DNA of 64,000 bases from Rhynchospora pubera (lineage: Eukaryota > Streptophyta > Magnoliopsida > Poales > Cyperaceae): assembly GCA_028095005.1 (NCBI GenBank), contig CM051462.1, forward strand, positions 171,129,955 through 171,193,954, written 5' to 3'. Shown here piece after piece: positions 1 through 11,366 of this stretch (the first letter of the stretch is position 1; every line of letters starts with the position of its first letter). Made by a program: the position numbers and the translations under genes. The notes beneath the pieces were generated by a model. That model saw only the letters and a program-made list of their open reading frames with translations. It was not told the DNA's origin and did not search any database.

Positions 1-752
1 AAAATAAAAATAATTTTATGTTACTAGTCCAAATGAAAATATTATTGTAAGAGAATTTATCTAATAAAAATTAAGTATTATCTAATTAAAAGTATTCTCT
101 AATGCAGATAAGTAATTATGTTAAACATCTTATGCCGTTAAAGATACGGATAAACGGATTAATATCTATCGGATACGGATATTATCCATGTCAGATACTA
201 ATACGGATCTGATAGTGTCAAAAAATTCAAAACCATATTCGCATCCATATTTTTTTTTTGCGGATATGAATATGAATATGGTTATATTCGGATACAAATA
301 TGGATCGGATGTTATGCGTATTTTTCGAATTCGGATATGGAGCGGAGCGGACTCCGTTTTCATCCCTCTGTATAACCAAGGAACATGTACGGGCTCTTTT
401 CCATTCAAAAAAAAAAAAATAATAACCAAGGAACATTACATTAATTGCGCTTTACATTAGCAATAAATAAAATACCTTGCACTTTAAACATACACTAAGT
501 AAATTTTATAATGATTTTAATTTTTTTCACACATTATGATAATATATTTGTTGTATTTGTATATAATTTCAAATTTTTCTGAATTAAATTTGTCGCTGAT
601 CTTACTCTCTATCATGAGTACGGGCAACAAAATTTTTGAAAAATTATAGTTTGTTAAGAACTATCTCAAGACGTTAAAAATAATATATAGTCGGTTAGAA
701 TTTATAAATTTTGGTAGATTTTTTTTTCTTATATATTATATCAAATAAAATA
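1..752. other. AT-rich intergenic stretch with GGATAY-rich patch
   Basis: No gene is supported. Positions about 140-360 hold a low-complexity patch in which GGATA, CGGATAT and their complements recur in both orientations. This pattern is common in the arms of plant non-autonomous DNA transposons, but no clean ends or target duplication were found. Short ORFs here run through the simple repeat on both strands and look like chance. Confidence 0.6.
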
Positions 753-761
753 AATTTTATA
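753..761. repeat. Target-site duplication, left, of Pack-MULE
   Basis: AATTTTATA, identical to 3408-3416 on the other side of the element. Confidence 0.8.
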
Positions 762-3407
762 GGGAAAATTTTTTCTATACCCCTCAGAACTTAGGTAATA
801 TAGAATTTGTCCTTCGAAAGTTCAAACTTTTAATTTTGCCCCCCTAAATTTCGGACGCCTGCCATATTTTCTAATATAAATAAGATTAAAATAATAAAAC
901 TGAAAAATTCTGACCCTTTTACCCTTCTTCGAATCCAAACAGAATCCGATTAAACAACAACTGGACTGAACCCAGTACCATTCTTCTCTCTCGAACCCTT
1001 CTTTCTCCTGTCAGTGCAGCACCAGCGATACTAGGAGAACAAGGTCTACACTCGCAAATCCCATGGCAAAAACTCCAAACAGGCACATGCCCCATCTAAC
1101 AGCGCCCCCGCCCCTCCTGAGCCAACCGGCCAACCCCACATAAACCTCCGCCTCAACAAAACCAATCCCAATCCCAAACCCAAAACGTGACTCAAACTCT
1201 TGACCTACCTCCTGCTCCCGCTCCCGCTCCCGTCACTGATGACATCAGTTTGACCCATTGTGAAACCCCGGCTGAGCCTGAGCCTTTCGAGCTTCCACCA
1301 GTCAGCAACCCGCCGAACGAACTGGTTCTGGTCTCAGACGATGAAGCCTCCAGTTTGAATCGTGGGTCTCGACCCTCGGGGGCGAACGGCAACTCGAGAA
1401 GTGCACGATTATTCTTTCTTCTCAGTCCCGGCAGGAGCTGCGCGAACTTAGACGAAAGCTCGGCAGTGAATTGGAACAGGTACATGCTCTTTCAAAGCAG
1501 CTCGATGTGGTGGCAGGCACTACTGCTGCCATTGTAGCAGCCCCACCACTGGCTGTGCCTGAGGCTGGGTATACCCTGTCCTAATTCTCAGCTACTGACC
1601 CTAATACCCCGGTAGCACGACAACCCTCATCAAAGCGTGCACCAGATTATATGACCAACTCTGCTCTGGCTGTCCCAGTAGAAGAAAAAGAATGATGCAA
1701 CAATGGCTTGACTTATGGCTTGACTTATTTCGTTGTATTTCAGTAGCTCAATAGCTTAGTGAAATGAATTAGATTAGATACTAGCTCAGTAGCTTATTTT
1801 TTCTCTGTACTTCATGACTTGAGTAAAAATGATGCAACAGTGGATGCCATTTTAGGTGCATCCTATCTTAGTTGTTGGATGTCTAACTTTTGTTGTTGGA
1901 TAATATGTGCTGTTTATGATGGATAATATGTGGTTTCTATTGCAGTCTTAAATTCTTTGTATGCTTAGTTATTAATGATTTCATTTCAAATCTCATAGTA
2001 TGCGCATATCTCACAATACTGGTACAGCTAGCACCTTTTTGATGATTTCAAATCTTATATATGCTCATGGGTACCATTGGCGACGACAAAGTAAATAGAA
2101 TAGAAATAAAATAATAAAAGTAGCTATCTGACAACAGTAATGAAGTAATCCCAATATCAAAAGTTACATCAAAGTTAACTAATTACACTAATTGCACTAA
2201 TCCAAGGCTTCCAAGCAGCTATCTGTTACATCAAAGTTAAAAGTAATATCACAATTGCACTAACCCAAATAGTATCTAACACGAGTTGCATACCATCGAA
2301 GCATCTAATCCATACATATCATCTAAGCATCTAATCCAAACAATTACATCCCTTCCAAATAATTACAAACAATCACCATAATTAAAACAACAATAATCAT
2401 GACACCTATTCATGACTCCGGGTCTTCGACTTGGCTGGGGGGTGACTTTTGACTATGCCAAAGGAGAGAGGATTCTGATATGTTCGAATGACGATATATG
2501 ACAACTGCGATGATACTCGACGACGCAGGCCAGAAATATGTTGTTGTTAGCTTTAGGAGTAATTTCAACAAATTAGCCACTGTTCAACACAAAAATTCGA
2601 TTAAAAAAATAACGGAGGCCAGTACCAGCACCAGTAATTGTTCAACATAGAAATTTTAGCCAGTATTGAAAAAAGACGGAAGAACCTACTGTTCAACACA
2701 ACAAATACAATTGTTCAACATAGAGATTGTTCAACACATAAATTTTAGCGGATTAGCCAAAAAAGAAAAAAGACAAACCTGGGCACTGTGATTCGAGACA
2801 ATGAACAGTGTGAGAGCCAACGAGGAGGAAGTTGAAAGAGGAAGGAGGCAGTACCAGCGCCACTAGCCAATATTTGCAATCAAACAGTGCGACCTTGAAG
2901 AAGACGGAAGTCAGTACCAGCTCACGCGAGAGAGAAGAAAGGGTTCGTGCGAGAGGAAGGTAGACTGTATCGTGCGAGAGGGGAAGGGTTTATTGGATTT
3001 GGTGAGATCTGCGAGAGAAAAGGAGAAGAAGAGAACTAGGGTTTATCTTCTCTTGCGCATTACAGGAGAGGAGTGAAAAGCTTGGATTTAGGTTCTCCTG
3101 GTTTCATCGAAAGGAGAGGAGTGAAGAAAGGGTTTTCTTTTGTGCACGAGAGAGGAGAAAGGTTTCGATTAAGTCTGGATCGATTTGTTCAGCTCAACAG
3201 CGAATGGATTGGATTAGATCCGAATAAGGATAAAAGGGTCAGAATTTTTCAGTTTTATTATTTTAATCTTATTTATATTAGAAAATATGATAGAGGGGCA
3301 AATATAAAAGGAGTCCGAAATTCGGGAGGGCAAAATCAGAAATTTAAATTTTCGGAGAACAAATTCTGTATTTCCTCAGTTCTGAGGGGTACAAAATTTT
3401 TTTTCCC
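762..3407. mobile_element. Non-autonomous Mutator-like element (Pack-MULE)
   Basis: The element starts GGGAAAA and ends TTTTCCC. It has terminal inverted repeats of roughly 200 bp: 762-960 pairs with the reverse complement of about 3200-3407, with scattered mismatches and one indel of about 19 bp. A perfect 9-bp direct repeat, AATTTTATA, flanks it at 753-761 and 3408-3416. Long TIRs plus a 9-bp target duplication are the signature of Mutator-like elements. No transposase reading frame is present, so movement would need an enzyme supplied elsewhere. The interior contains a captured piece of a host gene (1041-1695), which makes it a Pack-MULE. The rest of the interior (1700-3190) holds AT-rich filler and a purine-rich right part with no recognisable gene. 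Confidence 0.85.
1041..1695 (+). pseudogene. Captured fragment of a GTE-type bromodomain transcription factor gene
   Basis: Reading three frames in turn recovers a degenerate protein trace typical of the N-terminal half of plant GTE (global transcription factor group E) proteins. It begins with KVYTRKSHGK at 1041, continues through a Pro/Gln-rich stretch and DDISLTH, then SDDEASSLNR, and reaches the helix SRQELRELRRKLGSELEQV at about 1423-1480. That last motif, preceding the bromodomain, is very characteristic of the GTE family. At least two frameshifts separate the blocks and the bromodomain itself is absent, so no functional protein can be made. It lies inside the Pack-MULE, which explains how a fragment without its own gene context arrived here. 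The family call rests on motif memory; a protein search of the three-frame translation would settle it. Confidence 0.7.
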
Positions 3408-3416
3408 AATTTTATA
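3408..3416. repeat. Target-site duplication, right, of Pack-MULE
   Basis: AATTTTATA, identical to 753-761. Confidence 0.8.
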
Positions 3417-3524
3417 TGTGTACTTCACAGACATTATCATGAAAATAAAACACACATCAAAGTACAAGTATATCTTCGTTACTAAAAAATATTAATAATC
3501 GTTGTAATCAAAGTTTAAAACATT

Positions 3525-4513
3525 CGGAGGTGATAAGGATCATCCCCGATATTTGTCATCTCCATCATCCCCACACGTTTTCTATTTTAGGAAACAATTA
3601 TTTACGCGTTTTTTAAATACGGAAATCAAATACTCATTCTTTTTCGCTCTCCTCTCCCGCGCGTGTACGCTCGCCCCCCCCCCCCCTTCCACCCTCCTGC
3701 GTAAGCTCCCCAACCCCCACCCTCTCCCAACTCATTCTAACTGTTGAGGTTAACATATTTAAATGTTGAAGTTAATATATATAATTGTTGAAGTTAATAT
3801 ATATGCCAACTTCAACAATTTAAATATGCTCACTTCAAATATTAACTTCAACATTTAAATATGCCAAGTTCAACAATTATATATATTAACTTCAACAGTT
3901 ATATATATTAATTTCAACAGTTACATAAATAACATATTATACAATAGTTACATATATAACTTCAACAGTTATATATATTAACTTCAACAATTATATATAG
4001 CAACTTCAACAGTTACATATATAACTTCAACAACTACATATATAATTTTAACAATTACGCATATAACTTCAACAGTTATATATATTAACTTCAACAATTA
4101 TATATATTAACTTCAGCAGTTACATATATAACATATTAACTTCAACAGTACATAGAGGATGTTCGTGGCGTGTAGTTTGATTTCCGAATTATGAAATTCT
4201 CGGCCAGAGAGTTAACTTCAACAGTTAGGATATTACCTTCAACATTTAATTATATTGACTTCAACAGTTATGAAGTGTGTAGGAGGAGAAGAGAGAGTGT
4301 GGGGGACAGCGTCCGTGAGAGGGATGAGGGGGAGGGGGAGCAGCGTACGTGAGAGGGAGGATGGGGGACAGTGTACGCGAGAAGGGAAAGGGATTAGTTC
4401 ACGCGGGAGAGGGAAGACAGCGTACGCGGAAGGAGAGCTCACGTATTTTCTCTTTCTGAAAATCGGAGATGATGGGGATGATATAATCTTTGAGATGGTC
4501 CTAAGCAATTATG
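3525..4513. mobile_element. Inverted-repeat element with internal TTCAAC tandem repeats
   Basis: The outer parts are imperfect inverted repeats. TAAGGATCATCCCC near 3533 pairs with the complement of GGATGATATAATC...GAGATGGTCCTAA near 4470-4504, and C-rich text at 3640-3740 mirrors G-rich text at 4270-4430. A 9-bp direct repeat, TAAAACATT, occurs at 3516-3524 and 4514-4522 and may be the target duplication. Between the arms (about 3736-4270) lie some twenty degenerate copies of a roughly 20-22 bp motif, AACTTCAACAGTTATATATATT, mostly in one orientation with inverted copies at the left. No transposase is present. It is best described as a MITE or MULE-derived element; the class is not certain. 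Confidence 0.55.
3736..4270. repeat. Degenerate tandem repeat, unit about 20-22 bp (TTCAACAGTTATATATATTAA)
   Basis: The motif TTCAAC plus (A/C)(A/G)TT(A)(C/T)ATATATA recurs about every 20-22 bp. Copies at 3740-3830 are in the opposite orientation (GTTGAAGTTAATATATA). Spacing and sequence are irregular, so it is an old array inside the inverted-repeat element. Confidence 0.8.
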
Positions 4514-4522
4514 TAAAACATT

Positions 4523-5256
4523 GTGTACTAATTAATAAACTAATCGTTATTTTTTTAGTTTTCCCAGTCAGTAACAGCAACTAGTATTTGCCAATGGAAG
4601 AGAGAAAATTTACGAAAATTCTGTATGTAATGTCCGTGAAAACGAGGATTTAGCTATGTTCATAACAAGTGTCATTAAGTTTAAGTCACTGATTTAATTG
4701 CTGCTTGCAAAAACCAAACAGCCGGGTTTAGCGATCTTTCTTAAAGATCGCCAAAACCCAATACTATTTGGACGCCAACCTTCAAATATCTCTTCTTTGA
4801 TCTTTCCCTTCCTCAAAAAGACAAAAAGTCATACGACTCCAGTGAGATAACCCATTCTGTCCAGACCATCAACCAAAATGAAAATCCAAATTGGACGGTG
4901 CAGATTAACACAAAAGCAAACCCTTGTAGATGCAGTTGAGACTTTGGAGCCCCACAAGAAAAAGCCTAAAAGTAAAGCCCTAATTCCTTTTGGGCAATAT
5001 TTATTAATTAATTAAATTATTATATTATATTAGTCCCTCGTTTATAAAGCTTTAATATTTGCCCCAACCAAGAGAAAGAGAAGAGAGCGATTTGTTCCCT
5101 TCCCTTCGCTTCCCTACAGTTCATACAATCATACTTGATACTCACGAGTCACGACTTACAAAGTCACACCCTTCGTTTCCTTCTCTTTCTCTCCCCAGTT
5201 GCCCACCTCCTCTTACCGGGTCGGGTCTGATCACTGATCAGGACCCGAAACCCGCA
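4523..5256. other. Intergenic region and 5' side of the DUF1639 gene
   Basis: No gene is present. The last 200 bases are a plausible promoter and leader for the downstream gene: a TATA-like TTTATAAAG at 5041-5049, then a purine-rich AGAGAAAGAGAAGAGAG tract from 5071 and a C/T-rich leader up to the ATG at 5257. Several out-of-frame or non-ATG openings occur in this leader but none resembles a protein. Confidence 0.5.
5041..5049 (+). promoter_or_regulatory. Putative TATA box of the DUF1639 gene
   Basis: TTTATAAAG lies about 215 bp upstream of the ATG and about 20-30 bp before a purine-rich leader. Position and sequence fit a plant TATA box; no start site is demonstrated. Confidence 0.4.
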
Positions 5257-5843
5257 ATGGTGACCTCGACTGAGACGGCCTCCACTTCTCCGCCGCCGGA
5301 TCCCATCCCTCCTCCGCCATCCAACGGCCACGATCTCCTCTCCTTCCCCATCCTGAAGCCCCGCTCGAAGCGCCGGCCCGCCAAGTTCCCACCTCAAGGC
5401 TCCGACAAGCCTCAGCCTCCCACGCTCGCTGATGAGGAGCGCCCCTGGAACCTCAGGTCCTGCCGCGGCTCCTTCGCTTCTCGACCCGCCTCCGCGAGGA
5501 GGGACCAGCGGGCGCGGTTCTCTGTGGCACTCTCCAGCGACGAGATCGAAGAGGATATCTATGCTGTCACTGGATCCAGGCCCCGACGCCGCCCCAAGAA
5601 ACGCCCCCGTCTTCTGCAGAAGCAGATCGATGTACTACCTCCAAATTTATATCTTTTTCTCTTTTTTGGCCTTTTCGTTTGATTGTCTTCTTTTTCTTTT
5701 TCAAGTTAGATGCTTTAATGTAATGATGTTTCTTCTTTCTCGTAACAATTAATAATTAATTAAATTAATGACAGTTGGTGTTTCCTGGCTTGTGGTTGAC
5801 GGAGGTGACGCTCGAGCTCTACCGGGTGCCGGAGGACCGGTGA
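5257..5843 (+). CDS. DUF1639 family protein, two exons, 147 aa
   Basis: Exon 1 is 5257-5631 (125 codons) and exon 2 is 5775-5843. The 143-nt intron between them starts GTACTA and ends ACAG. The ATG at 5257 is the only in-frame ATG before the conserved part. The protein starts with a Ser/Thr/Pro-rich disordered tail, then a basic KPRSKRRPAKFP patch, the block PWNLRSCR near residue 67, and the hallmark DUF1639 core: ARFSVALSSDEIEEDIYAVTG, a basic RPRRRPKKRPR patch, and QKQID joined across the intron to LVFPGLWLTEVT and YRVP at the C terminus. The splice joins phase 0 exactly where the family motif QKQLDxLFPGLWLTE continues, which strongly supports the model. The function of DUF1639 proteins is unknown; the basic patches suggest a nuclear location, which is inference. 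Exon 1 is much more GC-rich than its surroundings. No disruption is seen. Confidence 0.88.
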
Positions 5844-7730
5844 CCTTACCAGCGGGTCATCCAATACTACAAATACTAATTGTCGCTTTTAATTCTATTT
5901 ATATTTTTTAATAACTTTTTTCCTTTTTGATGTTTTGTGAAGCCGTGAAGGTAGTCTTAGTCCGGACTCCAGTCTCTGTGAGACTGTGACTGTGTTTAAT
6001 TTTCAGGGGTAACTTGTAGCACGGTCAACAGAAACTTCCTTTTTTGTTTTTTTATTATTATTATTTTTTTGTTTCTATTAGGGGATGGATTTTGATGTAA
6101 TCTAATTAAATCAGGGTGCTGCTTTGCTGCTCTATTAACGCCACCGTGCTTTTAAGTTTTTCCTTATTATATTATATAATTGTTCAGTGCTTTTTTTTAT
6201 TGTTATTATTATTATTATAATTGCTGACTTGGCATGTCCGCTTAGTGGGCCAGTCTCTCTTCATTCTTCGGTGATGAGCTTTATTTATTGCTCAATTAAG
6301 GTTGGTTGGATGCTCTTAACTAACTGCTTTGATGTGGGTTCTGGGCTTGTATGGATTTGGATTTGTAATGATACGTTTTCCTGGGGGCTGGGGCTGAGCT
6401 GTTGGAGTGTCTATTTTTGTCATTTCTCGGGTTGTACTGGGGATAGTGACCGGGCCCATTACTAGGCCCATTTACACAGTGAAATGTGTATATGCTTGAT
6501 ATTATTTTGATTGTGCTTGGTACAATTTTACTTTTTAAGTTAAACCAAGAAAATTTTTACTGGCCCCTCATTTGTAAGGAATGACCACTTCGTTCTTCTT
6601 CAGTAAATTATTACGAAGGCAGTTTACTGCTGAGGGTTTGCTGATAAGGTGATAGAACCAACCAAGTTTGATCGATCTGTCACCATCGGGATTCAATCAG
6701 TACATTTAGTTTGATGCTGATTTGGTTTAGCGTACCAGTTTGATTCTGCCAGCCTTGTAAGCTGTCACTTTATCCGATGTCCCTTTTATTGAGCCTGCTG
6801 AAAATTGAATAGTATGTTTTGACGCTCATGCAGCAGAAACAGGTGAAGTCATGAGAGTTCGGCTTTTGGTTAAATTAAAAAATACAAATTCAAGTGGGAA
6901 AAAAATGGCAGTGTTGCTCCCTTCATAATGATAGTAGTGCGTGCCAGGACTCCAGGAGAGAAGAGGGGAAGGGGGTCTGGTGGTGGTGCTGTGGTGTGAG
7001 GTGGAGATGGAGATGGACGTTTTCTTACAATGGCTGTGAAAAGGAAAATTCAATAAGAAATATCCATATGATGAGAACTACGAAACAGATTTCCACTGCC
7101 TTAAACACAAATCATATCAGCTTGCATCAGTGAAGAAAATGTGGTACGCTGAAGAATAGAAAAGCGGCATAATAAGAACAACACCCAAAATTCAAAATTA
7201 TATATAGTCTTCTTTTTATATTGTTCATTCATTAAAACTTTGAATGTAATCTTGATTTTATCAAATCTTCTAAAAAACGTAATTATGCAGATCATGAACT
7301 ATACATATGCTAAATATACTTGCCTGGACCAGGTCCTCTTTGGGCCATTGAGGCCGTTATCTGTGCCTGGTTGTGTAACTAAAACATGAACAGATGAACT
7401 GTAAAGAAGTTAAAGAAAAGTAGATCGGTCATACATTTATTATCCATGATTCCCCCAACAAAATGGGTCCAATAGGTTTGCAAACGCTTACGAACTTTGA
7501 AAAAAGTTTAAAATTGGATGACTACAATTTTAGTTTTTGAATTTGATCTAAATTATTATTGTGTCAGACAAAAGATTAGTTCATTTTACTAATCTATTCT
7601 TGACAATATGTTAGCATAATTTCGTATCTAATATTTTCATACAACTATCTGGCTAAGATTTAAATTATTAAAAAAGATCATGGTTTGGATTTCATTACTT
7701 GAATTTTAAACTTTATAATAATAAAAAGAA
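5844..7730. other. 3' flank of DUF1639 gene and intergenic DNA
   Basis: I see no further coding exon. The first few hundred bases probably include the 3' UTR. ORFs near 6187-6465 and 6826-7133 are T-rich or repetitive, lack family features and overlap on both strands, so they are treated as chance. From about 7440 the sequence is plain AT-rich. Confidence 0.5.
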
Positions 7731-8984
7731 GGGTTAATTAGATTTATGCCACTGTGAAAATTTAAAATTAGTAAAATGCCATCACTAAATGACAAATTAG
7801 TTTTATGCCATCGATAAATTGATTTGCCAATTTTACCCTTTTAAATATGCCACTACAAAATTTTAAAATTAGAAAAATATCATTATTAAATAACAAATTA
7901 GTTTTATGCCACTATAAAAATTTAAAATTAGAAAAATAACATCACTAAATGAGCAAATTAGTTTTATGCCACTAAAAATTAATTAAAATCAGTTTTGTGT
8001 CATGTAAAAAATATAAAAATTAGTTTTATACCACTAGAACATCGTGTATTAATAATTAGGAATAATTAGATTTATGCCACTATAAATATTTTCAATTTGT
8101 AAAATGCCATTGTTAAATTACTAATTAGATTTATGCCATCATTAAATTGTTAAAATTAGTTATAAGCCATTATTTTTTTCCAAAACATAATAAATTCTTA
8201 AATTGCATCAAAGCTTCCATTAATTTTATAAATTCCCAAATTACCCTCTATATCCATTTTCTTCTTCTTTCCTCCCTTTGGGCCCGAATGGTGAAAGGAA
8301 AAAAAAAACCAGCGTGCGAAAAGCATGGTTATTAACTTATTTTATATCCCACCTCTTCGAACTACAGGAAGCAATTAAAATCACAATCATAATGATATAC
8401 CAATAAGAAAAACTAATGCTACCTATGACCGAATCTCTCTTCATTCATAATTTGTAATTTAACAAAGTTAAAAGGGAGACTTATAAGATTAAGAATTTTG
8501 CAATTGATTTTGACTGTAGGATAATGAAAGAAAATTGATTCGATAATCAAGGAAAATTGAATCAATAATCAGTTTTTTTTCTTTTTGAAATATTTGAGGA
8601 CATGTGCAGAGAAAGAGGAGATGTTTCTTGCTTAAATTTTAATGCCTTTTTATTTTCTACAAAACAGTAAAAAATTGTTGTCTCGTGGAGTTTAGTTCAT
8701 GCATAATATTCTCTCTTTTTCGTTCACCATTAATTAAAAAGCCGGAGGAACGGATAAGGGTGTTGAAGAGTTGCACAAGACTCCCTCTTTAATTTTACCA
8801 TGGCATATCTTGAATTTTAATATTATACAATGGCATATTTAAAAGGTTAGAATGGTCATATCAATTGATCAATGACATAAAACTAAATATTATTATTTGA
8901 TAGTGGCAGAAAAATAATTTGTCATTTAGTGATGGCATATTGCTAATTTTAAACTTTCGCAGTGGCATAAATCTAAATCACCTC
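7731..8984. mobile_element. Non-autonomous DNA element with TIRs and internal repeats (TTTATGCCACT family)
   Basis: The left end, from GGGTTAATTAGATTTATGCC at 7731, matches the reverse complement of the right end, ...GGCATAAATCTAAATCACCTC at about 8964-8984. Similarity continues inward for about 65-70 bp through AAAATTTAAAATTAG and ATGCCATCACTAAATGACA. Between 7740 and 8180 the same text is repeated about six times in degenerate form (TTTATGCCACTATAAAAATT...). The centre contains no transposase. A convincing target duplication was not found, so the superfamily is open; long TIRs with internal repetition recall MULE-type elements. Confidence 0.6.
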
Positions 8985-10063
8985 AAAAAATCGGGCTAAA
9001 TACGTACAACACAAAAAACAATGTCAAAATACCTTTCAAAAAGACAATACAAATATTGTAATGTATTATCCTGTACTTTTCCACATAGCAAAAAGATACT
9101 TACGCCGGATGATTTTGAAATTAATATGTTTTTTTTACTGTACAAATCAAAATTTTCAAACTTTGGTGTTTGCATTCTTTTATTCACATCTTTGGTTTAT
9201 ATTTCTCAAGTCATGCGATTATTCCAAATTATAAATAAATAATAAATAAATAATATATTTTTGTGTGGTATATGTTAAAGAATAATACGTATATTAATAT
9301 TGTAACATAAGAGCCATATCATGCATTATTTCTCAAGTAACTCCTTATATTCCTGCCGCACACATACAAAAAATGAAACTAAAGTATAGTAATAAATAAT
9401 AAATTTATTCATTATAGAATCATTATCGTCTTAATCAGACTACTAAATAATATATATTTCTACGCTCATATAAGAACCGAACTAACTAAGAAAAAGATAT
9501 ATGATATTTTTTTTCTTTCCATAAGTGTGTTTTCCTTTTCTTAATGTTTTAATCTAATGAGAATAATTTAGGAATTTTTAAAATTTTTAGAGTGGCATCT
9601 CTAATTAGCACCAGATTTACGAACACATCCGCTGGATGTAATGTGGTTACAGACCGGTCTAATTCAATATACAGGAAAAAACAACTCCAGACCATTTCAC
9701 ATCATATGAAAATTTACCTAGACACAACTGGACAGTGCTAATAAGTAATGCATAATCCACCCAAAAAATAACAGAAGAAATAAGGGAGGGAAAAACCCAT
9801 ATAAAAATCGAATAATTATACTAGACAACAGTTGTACCTTAAAAAAGATCTAATAAGGTTGTGCACTGAGTACTGATAAGCAGCCTACAGAGGCTGAAAT
9901 CATTTATATTCGTACCAACTAGGAATTCATTTTAAGTACAAGAGCATTTCCTAAGCCAGAACAAGCATTTATCAAAGATACTAGCACCCAGAAAATAAAA
10001 ACAGAGAATCTACTTTGTACACACAAAAAAGGATGAATAGTTTCTTGCAACCGATGAATAACA
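8985..10063. other. Intergenic AT-rich DNA downstream of MED22
   Basis: No gene or clear element is seen. The part closest to 10063 is probably the 3' UTR of the minus-strand MED22 gene. Confidence 0.5.
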
Positions 10064-11132
10064 TCACTCATGCACAAAGTTCCTTGCAACGGATGAATAG
10101 TAGTGAGACTCGAGCTCCTTGAGGCTGGTGGCTGCCTCCTCCCCTATTCTTTCGAGAAGCTTGTCTGACGTCTCTGCTTCCTGGTCGAACGCCTGGATTC
10201 GATGGTCCACATTCTCATTCAGTGATGCGAATCCAGAGAAGATTGCTGTCTGCTTTAGCTCAGAGACCAGCTTGAGCAGTGAATCAGCAGATTGGACCTA
10301 TGAGCAAAAACACATTTCCATTGAGAAAACATTCTGTGGTTTCTTATACAGTTTTATAGATGTTTTTCTTTTTTGTATTTAAGTTGAAAAATAACAATAT
10401 TTTATAAGTAATTCTTGTTGCAGATCAATTTGACAGATGCCTTCCTTTGTTGCAAAAGAAAGTGGAAACAATAATTTCGCACAAATTTTCAATATTTTGG
10501 TGTAATTGAAAATAACAAAATTATTTCTCATGCTATCAGTAGAAAAGTTATTACAAATTGGGGTGTAAGATGTAAGTTTATAAACAAAGGAATCACGCGC
10601 CGATGATATGGAGGTTGTTTAAGAAACCCTAGTTTTCAATGTTTAAAAGGACATTTTGCAAGTATAGCAAAAGTTCAAAATTTAACACGGGAAATGATCT
10701 AAAAACCTTCCAGTGCAAACCCATTAGCCATACAAATTTATGCAACCTCATGCAAAACTATGTTTTTTTTTTTGGTTTTCATATGTAATATACATAATAA
10801 GGAAGATGGTTAAGTACCAATTTGGATGCGCGGATCTCCATTAGAAAGGCTTCTTGAGAGTTGCGAACAGGTGGCTCATTTACCTACCCAAAAAGAGTTG
10901 AAATAATAAATCAATAAGAGAAAATAATAGGAGTAAAGGGTTTAGACTTTAGAGGCGAGAAGGAAGGAACCCTGGAAACGCTGACGAGGACAGAGAAACT
11001 GTCGACGATGTTGGAGATGTCATTGTCCAGGCGCTGGAGCAGAGCTCTCTGCTTCTGCGCCGCCGCTGCCGCCGCACTCGCCGTCGGACCACTCCCGGCG
11101 CCGCCGCCGCTTGGCGTTCCCGCTTTGTTCAT
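10064..11132 (-). CDS. MED22: Mediator complex subunit 22 (MED22), three exons, 153 aa
   Basis: Minus-strand exons are 11132-10971 (54 codons), 10883-10818 (22 codons) and 10297-10064 (77 codons plus TGA). The introns are 87 and 520 nt, with GT donors (GTTCCT, GTACTT) and AG acceptors (GTAG, ATAG). Both junctions are phase 0. The protein opens MNKAG, then a Gly/Ser/Ala-rich tail, and the conserved QKQRALLQRLDNDISNIVDS helix. Across junction 1 it reads SVSRVNEPPVRNSQEAF and MEIRASKL; across junction 2, VQSADSLLKLVSELKQTAIF, SGFASLNENV and FDQEAE, ending SHYYSSVARNFVHE. This is collinear with plant MED22 (Surf5/Med22 family) over its full length of about 150 residues. MED22 is a helical subunit of the Mediator head module and links transcription factors to RNA polymerase II in the nucleus. 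The start at 11132 is the family start. A MITE begins 24 bp upstream, just beyond its 10-bp target duplication. Confidence 0.93.
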
Positions 11133-11146
11133 CGATTCAAGCACCA

Positions 11147-11156
11147 CTTTCGTAGG
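11147..11156. repeat. Target-site duplication of MED22-leader MITE, proximal
   Basis: CTTTCGTAGG, identical to 11367-11376. Confidence 0.8.
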
Positions 11157-11366
11157 GGTCCGTATCCTCTGCCTACCTTTTAAGGTAGGCAGGGTGCTCA
11201 CTTTAGATCTGAACCGTTCGATTTAATTTCGACGGTTAAAATTTTTCGGGCCTATCAATCTGGTTACATGCACGGAGCTCCCTTAACCGTTGAGATTAGA
11301 TCTAACGGTTCGGATCTAAAGTGAGCACCCTGCCTACCTTAAAAGGCAGGCAGAGGATGTGATTCC
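11157..11366. mobile_element. 210-bp Mutator-like MITE in the MED22 5' leader
   Basis: The ends are inverted over about 60 bp: GGTCCGTATCCTCTGCCTAC at the left and, reading back from 11366, GGAATCACATCCTCTGCCTG, both continuing with CTTTTAAGGTAGGCAGGGTG and CTCACTTTAGATC. A perfect 10-bp direct repeat, CTTTCGTAGG, flanks it at 11147-11156 and 11367-11376. A 9-11 bp target duplication with G-starting TIRs fits a Mutator-like MITE. It contains no coding capacity. Each TIR also contains a near-palindrome around CCTACCTTTTAAGGTAGG, so transcripts through it could fold strongly. The ATG of MED22 is 14 bp beyond the proximal target duplication. Confidence 0.85.

Noticed and set aside
1187..1537. 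116-aa ORF in the Pack-MULE as a real gene
   Set aside because: It begins at a non-ATG codon and holds only one frame of a frameshifted GTE fragment; the conserved helix is in a different frame.
11133..11201. N-terminal extension of MED22 upstream of 11132
   Set aside because: It starts at GTG, not ATG, and lies in the MITE arm; the family start is at 11132.
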